Source: Helicoverpa zea (lineage: Eukaryota; Arthropoda; Insecta; Lepidoptera; Noctuidae). Taken from it: a stretch of 64,000 bases of DNA. Under the pieces are notes generated by a model. The model had not been told where the DNA came from. It did no database searches and worked only from the letters and a program-made list of their open reading frames with translations. The stretch's first letter is position 1. Each line of letters opens with the position of its first letter. Positions 58,701 to 64,000 of the stretch are shown one piece after another. Where the stretch lies: positions 7,006,001-7,070,000 of the forward strand of contig NC_061470.1 of NCBI RefSeq assembly GCF_022581195.2, written 5' to 3'. The position numbers and the translations under genes were made by a program.

Positions 58701-60762
58701 AGTGTGTAATTATGATATTTACCTAAGAGCTGTAGGTGTGCCATAATAGCATCTGTAACTGTTGTGTGCCGTTCTGTGACTAATATGATCTAATAATCCA
58801 CTTATACAGAGTGCGCGCATAGTTTCCGCTTACCATGGATTAGAAGAAAGAAAGTACATGATGTACTTAAATTACCGTCTTTCAAAGTGCTGTCAAAGAT
58901 ACCTGAATGTATAGTTTATAACAAATCCTCAAAATACGAGTACCTGCATACTGCAGACTAAACAACAACATTAGCAACTTGCAGCTGTTTCTGCTGCTCA
59001 TACGCAATGATATTTAAACAAAACAAAAGCATTCAGAGAGTTCACTCGGTGATTCCGATATTCAGTAGTTGTCTCTTATCATATCAATGCAATTATTCTC
59101 AGACAATCTCACAATGTCATGTCGGCGCAAACATTTTACGATCAATGGAGTTTGCAGGATCTATACTACGGTCGATTCGTTCTGTGATGGATACTCACCA
59201 GGGTGTGCCAAAATTCACCAAGATGGTGGTAAAGCAAAGTATGTATTTAAATCTGCAAATATTTTCTAAATTATGTCAATCACCAAAGTAAAACAGGCGT
59301 CACCCGCCAGTACGTTATGTTTTCTATCGTGACATGCAATAAGACCAGCTATTATTTTATTGGCCACAGGCTACATTTGTTACAAATACTTATACAAACA
59401 CCTCGTTATTTGTGGTTTATTTAAGCAAATATTAACCTCATTATATTGAAAATACTATAAAATATGTGTACAATACAGAGGTAGATAATTAGCCTGTGTA
59501 AGGGTGTTATTTGTTGGTAAAACGGACAATTAACTTCCAGTAAGATATTTTACACAAACCTGGTATGCAAATGTTCAAACGCCTTTAACATTGTGTTAAA
59601 GACTAAAGATTTTGGTACAAATCCATACTTAGGTAGTGTAAATCAAAACCGATTAGGGATAAATAACTTATGAGGTCAATAATGATATTCTTTCATATGA
59701 GGACTTTCCATAAGAGACCTCCACCTGTCTTAAAATTCCACAGATTAATTACACACTGTATATCAAAGTACAAATATTAATGAAGCATTAACGCAGTCTG
59801 TGCCGCTCGTGCGAAAATCCGCTGCAGCATAAATAAACACAATCTTGCAGATCAGGTGATTATCAAAACAACATGAATGTATAATATTTGAGTTATTTCA
59901 TGTATAATCAGTTAAATCAGTGTACTACGCCCAACATCAAATGAGACGTGAGCTCTAGCAGCGAGCTGTTTGTATCAGTTTCGGAACCGCTTTGTGTATC
60001 ACGAAATAGAGTGTTTTAGATCCTACTATCCCTTACACTACACACTTACCTATATGTAAGATACTAAAATTTCCTTAGAAATATTCTTTACAGTCTATCT
60101 ACTTCTATACCTACCAATATAATTAAGAGGATTTTTTTATTTGCAAAAATATTTTTTCACTTGGAAAGGTACGCTATTATCTCCAAGTAAGACAAGCTAT
60201 ATTTTATCCATGTGCAGGAAGAACCCACGTCCTGGAGAAGCGCGTTAAAAACAGCTATGTAGTATAAAATATATATGCAAAAATATTTTTTTATATAGTT
60301 TTTTTTCTGTACCTTCCCATTTGTTGTTAATAGATATGTAGTTACATTCCATTTTCCTATTAACATTCCGATTACTGCTTCTTAGATGTTGCGTGCTACT
60401 CGTGTTTAAAAACTAGTAAAATTGTTACGCCTATTTTGACAGTTCCGTGTGTCAATCTGCCAAAGAAATGACAAACACATTAATAACTATAATGAGTGCA
60501 AGGCTAGCTATGACACGGTCAATTAACTTTTTGAAATGACATCCATTAAAATTTTAATTAATCTGAAACTACATTGCCTCAAATAAAAAAACGACATAGT
60601 ATTTTGTCGCCGACGAAAATGTAACCTGACCGTATATTTTTGTTAGAGCTGAAATAAAAACTGAGTCCAATTCAACTCTACCTACTGAAATGTAAAGCAA
60701 TCTTTCAGCCTATTTTCAATAAATCCTTTTTCATTTGATTTTTGTAGGTTCAGAAGCAAACA
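55795..60762. other. Intergenic, no gene seen
   Basis: AT-rich sequence. Short frames (56830-57015, 58003-58194, 59007-59291, 59069-59269) lack splice signals or recognisable motifs and are treated as chance. Confidence 0.45.
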
Positions 60763-61057
60763 TCATCATCATCATCAGCCTATAGCAGTCCACTGCTGGA
60801 CATAGGCCTCTCCAAGTGCACGCCACTGAGATCGATTTTCGGCTGCTCGCATCCAGCTCCTGCCAGCCGTCTTGCGCAAGTCATCACTCCACCGTGCCTG
60901 AGGACGTCCTACACTACGTTTGCCGAGGCGTGGTCTCCACTCTAGAACTCGTTTACCCCAACGGTTATCGGTTCTTCGGCTAATATGGCCAGCCCACTGC
61001 CACTTCAGCTTGCTGATTCGGTGGGCTATGTCGATGACTTTGGTTCTCTGACACAAA
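60763..61057 (-). mobile_element. RTE-type LINE 3' end with 8-bp target duplication
   Basis: AGCAAACA at 60755-60762 and 61058-61065. On the - strand the insert encodes the RTE C-terminus: HRISKLKWQWAGHI, RVLEWRPR, GRPQARWSDDL and AYVQQWTAIG-stop, followed by a CATCAT-type tail (GATGAT on its sense strand). Truncated to the last 95 or so codons. Confidence 0.88.
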
Positions 61058-61283
61058 AGCAAACACTGAAGAACAAACTCTGGAAACAATGGAACTGTAA
61101 CTGGGAACAATATCACCTGCTTTGCTTACGGACTGTGAGTACTATTATGCCGCAGCATCGATCGTTGATCGGATGAGCCTAGGTAGGTTTCTATCGACGG
61201 CAAGTGTTTTCATAGAGCACCAAACTACTTAGTCCTTTTGCTGTGGATGAATCGGGCCAGTATTAAAGTATTATGATTAAAAT

Positions 61284-61382
61284 CACTGAAAAGCAGAAAA
61301 TCGATCTCAGTGGCATGCACTTGGAGAGGCCTATGTCCAGCAGTGGACTGCGATAGGCTGATGATGATGATGATGATGATGA
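61284..61382 (+). mobile_element. Second RTE 3' end, opposite orientation, 10-bp target duplication
   Basis: TGATTAAAAT at 61274-61283 and 61383-61392. The sequence repeats the last 26 or so codons of the copy at 60763-61057, then GGCTGATGATGATG. An independent insertion 226 bp away, facing the other way. Confidence 0.88.
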
Positions 61383-61995
61383 TGATTAAAATATACCTAC
61401 CCTGACTTGACCCTTTGCACTACACTTAGTCCTGTACCTAATAACTATTTCCAAGAATCTCGTAGCGTCGGAAAGGTTAGTACTCTAAATAACTTTGTAA
61501 AACAAAGCTTACATTTAATTATTACATGTAATTAATCAAGTGCATTTACCTAAAAGCATTTGAGTCTAGGCTTACTGTGGGAAGACCTAGTTACTCCGTG
61601 CCTGGTCGTTTCCTAGAAGACAATGACAAAGCAACTTGTCAAATGTTGTGTGTGCAACATACCAGTGTCGTGTAGCTGCTAGCCCAGTTCTGAGTTGCCC
61701 AATACATTTTATTACGAGCTCAATGAAATACCGACATATTGTAATGTTTAATTAGATGGTAATTGTTGGAGAGTAGGCAAGCCTAGGATATGGAAAGTTT
61801 AACTTACTATTGTGAACATATTTTTGAAGTAACCTCTACTCTGACCCTGTCGGCATATCACAAGCAAAATTATCTGTGGAGACGTCTTTCACTCAATCTA
61901 TCCATCGCTTAAAATATTAAAACGTAAAATCCTTACATGTCAATTAAAAAAAATACTATTTTGCAAATTGTTGAAATATACACTTAAACAATGTA

Positions 61996-62527
61996 CAGTT
62001 GACTCTCGTTAATTCGAAACTCGAGGGACTCTTAAAATATTACGAATTATCGAGTTTTTGAAATATGAAATGGTTCGTTTGTGAGAGACAATAAACAAAA
62101 CTTCGAATTATTAAGTGTTGATCAATTATTATTTGTTAACTGCTATTTTATAACAATGTCAAAAGTTTAAAGACACATTTGTGTGCATACATGTATTCAT
62201 AATGTGAATTAATTAGTCTTTCGAAACAGCTCCGTCATACTGCTTCAACGCAGATTGCTGCTACTCAGACTGCTCTCTGACTCTGACTTACAATCTTTCC
62301 GCCTCTTCCTCTCTGCAACTCTGAATTCTCGAGTGTTGGACGACTAAGAATTCGAATTAACGCGTCCTTTTGTTATATAACAATGCTTTTTTCGTTCGAA
62401 TTACCAAGTGCAACAAAATGTATTGATTTAGTTCGAAATATAAAGAGATTTTGTAGGGAACTCGTGATAACTTTGAATTAACGAGAGGTTCGAAATATCG
62501 CAGGTTTGAATTAACAAGAGTCGACTG
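61996..62527. mobile_element. 532-bp pogo/Tigger-like MITE
   Basis: Ends CAGTTGACTCTCGTTAATTC and (reversed) CAGTCGACTCTTGTTAATTC are inverted repeats, and inner copies of TTCGAATTA/CGAATTAACG recur. TA precedes the left end (61994-61995), but the right flank is AT, so the TA duplication is imperfect. The CAGTYGACTC end is typical of pogo-type elements. No transposase is present. Confidence 0.75.
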
Positions 62528-64000
62528 ATCTTCAGGATTTAATAAGTAGGTAAGCTACCAAGTAGCTGTAGACATATAATAATATCTTATTGAGAAAAAA
62601 CTACATCTTAAGGAATCACTAAAATCGTCCTAAAGTCTATCAAAGCTAATTGCACAAACAGACGACAATCCAGTTCTATCACAAATAAAGCCTGATCCCC
62701 ACACATTACTGAATGAAGTCATGGTGCGTGATTTGTAACTCTATTGTGCCGTCTATCCCTCCGTTAATCACAGCCATTATTATTCTAATATACTCCATAT
62801 ATTTATGTAAGTAAAACTTAATTAATTAGTTCTAATGATAAAGGGCATGCTCCGATAACTTGTGGCGAAACGCCGCGGGAAACAGTGACGAAACGGAAGT
62901 GTTTATTTGCAATGCGAAATAGGAAATAAGTTTATATTATCAAGATAAAAATATAGAATTTCTGTAATACAATTACTCCTATAAATGGTATGAAGAAATT
63001 GCCGTTCCATTGGGACTATGTTCTGCGGAGCTGTCTAATCTTCTTAGAAAGAATTGCTGCAGAAGCCGATAATAAAATCGGTCTGGATTTGTAATTAATG
63101 TAAGTAGTACTCTCAAAACGTATTACGCTTGTAATATCCTCACCCTGTGCGCCATGAAAAGCACGTCAGTGGTTCATCCAGCGATCCTTTTGTTTAAAGA
63201 TTGTTATTATAGTTTTTTATGTTATCGTATAGTTCCTGTATCTCCAGATATAAACATAATCAAGACTACGCGTGCGACAGCCTACGTCTCCCTGACACAG
63301 CTCGGCCGTCGATCTATCCATGCTGCGTTCAAACGTGCTAGTCACTCGCCTCTTGAAAGACAGTCGAACGGCATGCCATACAAAAGGTCCTCGCCTATAA
63401 GTTTGCATTACGTTTTAAATGTCCTAATTTGCTTGACCGCGCCAAACTATAGAGAATACGAAATAGCCTGAGGTTACCGTTTATTACTACTCAACAAATC
63501 TGATTCGTACAATGAACAATGCGATTGTTCAACTAATATTACATTTAGCTAATGTTACTAACATTATTTTGAATGTTATGCTTAAAGTTTAAAAGGAATG
63601 ATAAAAGGTACTGCTACAAGAATTTCTAGAAGGTTAAGTAATTAAATCTAAATACCTAGTGCCGATTATTATTGAATTGTTGTTGTTGTTTAGCCAATTA
63701 CGATTTAGCAATAAACAGTTTATGTTACAGTTATAAAACCCTTCGCTATCAATAACTCTCACACGGTCATAAAATAGGACCTTAAATGTCTCTAAAGTTG
63801 ATAACAATTTGAACTGTTGCTAATAACGCCATTTATGAATTTTAAGTCGAAACAATTTGCAGTCACTCTAGTGTTAGACAATAAATTTCTGAAATAGTTA
63901 GCCCAGATACATTATCAGTGAGTTAATAATATAGTGTAACGGATTGCTATCAATCATAATAATCGATCAACAGCCTGCAGCTAATGGGTATAATCAATTT
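62528..64000. other. Intergenic, no gene seen
   Basis: A moderately GC-rich patch at 63260-63420 is open on both strands (105 codons on +, 63 on -) without recognisable motifs; probably part of an unidentified repeat. Confidence 0.4.

Noticed and set aside
59007..59291. Two overlapping + strand frames, one with several Cys
   Set aside because: Neither has a signal peptide, splice support or a Cys pattern that I recognise; probably chance.
63154..63471. 105-codon + strand frame near the right edge
   Set aside because: No start context, splice sites or motif; the opposite strand is open too, as expected for a GC-richer repeat.

Overview
This is animal DNA, almost certainly from a moth or butterfly (Lepidoptera). 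The genes are split by introns with GT-AG sites, the background is AT-rich, and the repeats are typical of that order: tRNA-derived SINEs whose tails end in GATGAT runs, RTE and Jockey LINE pieces, mariner and hAT remnants, and many small inverted-repeat elements (MITEs). Nothing in it looks bacterial. The species cannot be named from the sequence.

Layout. (1) 1-1264, + strand: the last four exons of a gene that begins outside the window; they encode a disordered, charged C-terminus. (2) 1340-1609, - strand: a candidate small secreted peptide rich in Trp, Asn and His. Its 3' end lies 76 bp from that of gene 1. (3) 1834-14818, - strand: a complete 12-exon FAD-dependent GMC oxidoreductase of the insect glucose dehydrogenase group. 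All phases agree and predict 654 residues. A non-coding first exon and TATA box are proposed near 17.0-17.1 kb. Its introns hold an 880-bp minisatellite, a long inverted-repeat element around mariner remains, SINEs and LINE tails. (4) 33623-42766, - strand: a complete 4-exon cuticular protein gene of 215 residues with three copies of an Asp-Thr-Pro-Glu-Val motif, one per large exon, and a well-placed TATA box and initiator. (5) The remainder, mainly 17.4-33.4 kb and 43-64 kb, has no gene I can support. It is intergenic sequence with nested transposons.

How the genes relate. Both complete genes lie on the - strand and both fit cuticle biology: one is a structural cuticle protein, the other belongs to a family that in flies acts in cuticle modification at eclosion. 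The shared theme may be chance; nothing shows co-regulation.

Most worth a second look: the oxidoreductase has Met where relatives have the second catalytic His/Asn, plus two breaks in GMC signature 1; and a 2.06-kb element (50889-52948) has 13-bp terminal repeats, a 3-bp target duplication and a dense two-orientation array of a TAATCTGACGCGCT-like motif in both halves. No complete novel multi-gene system was found.
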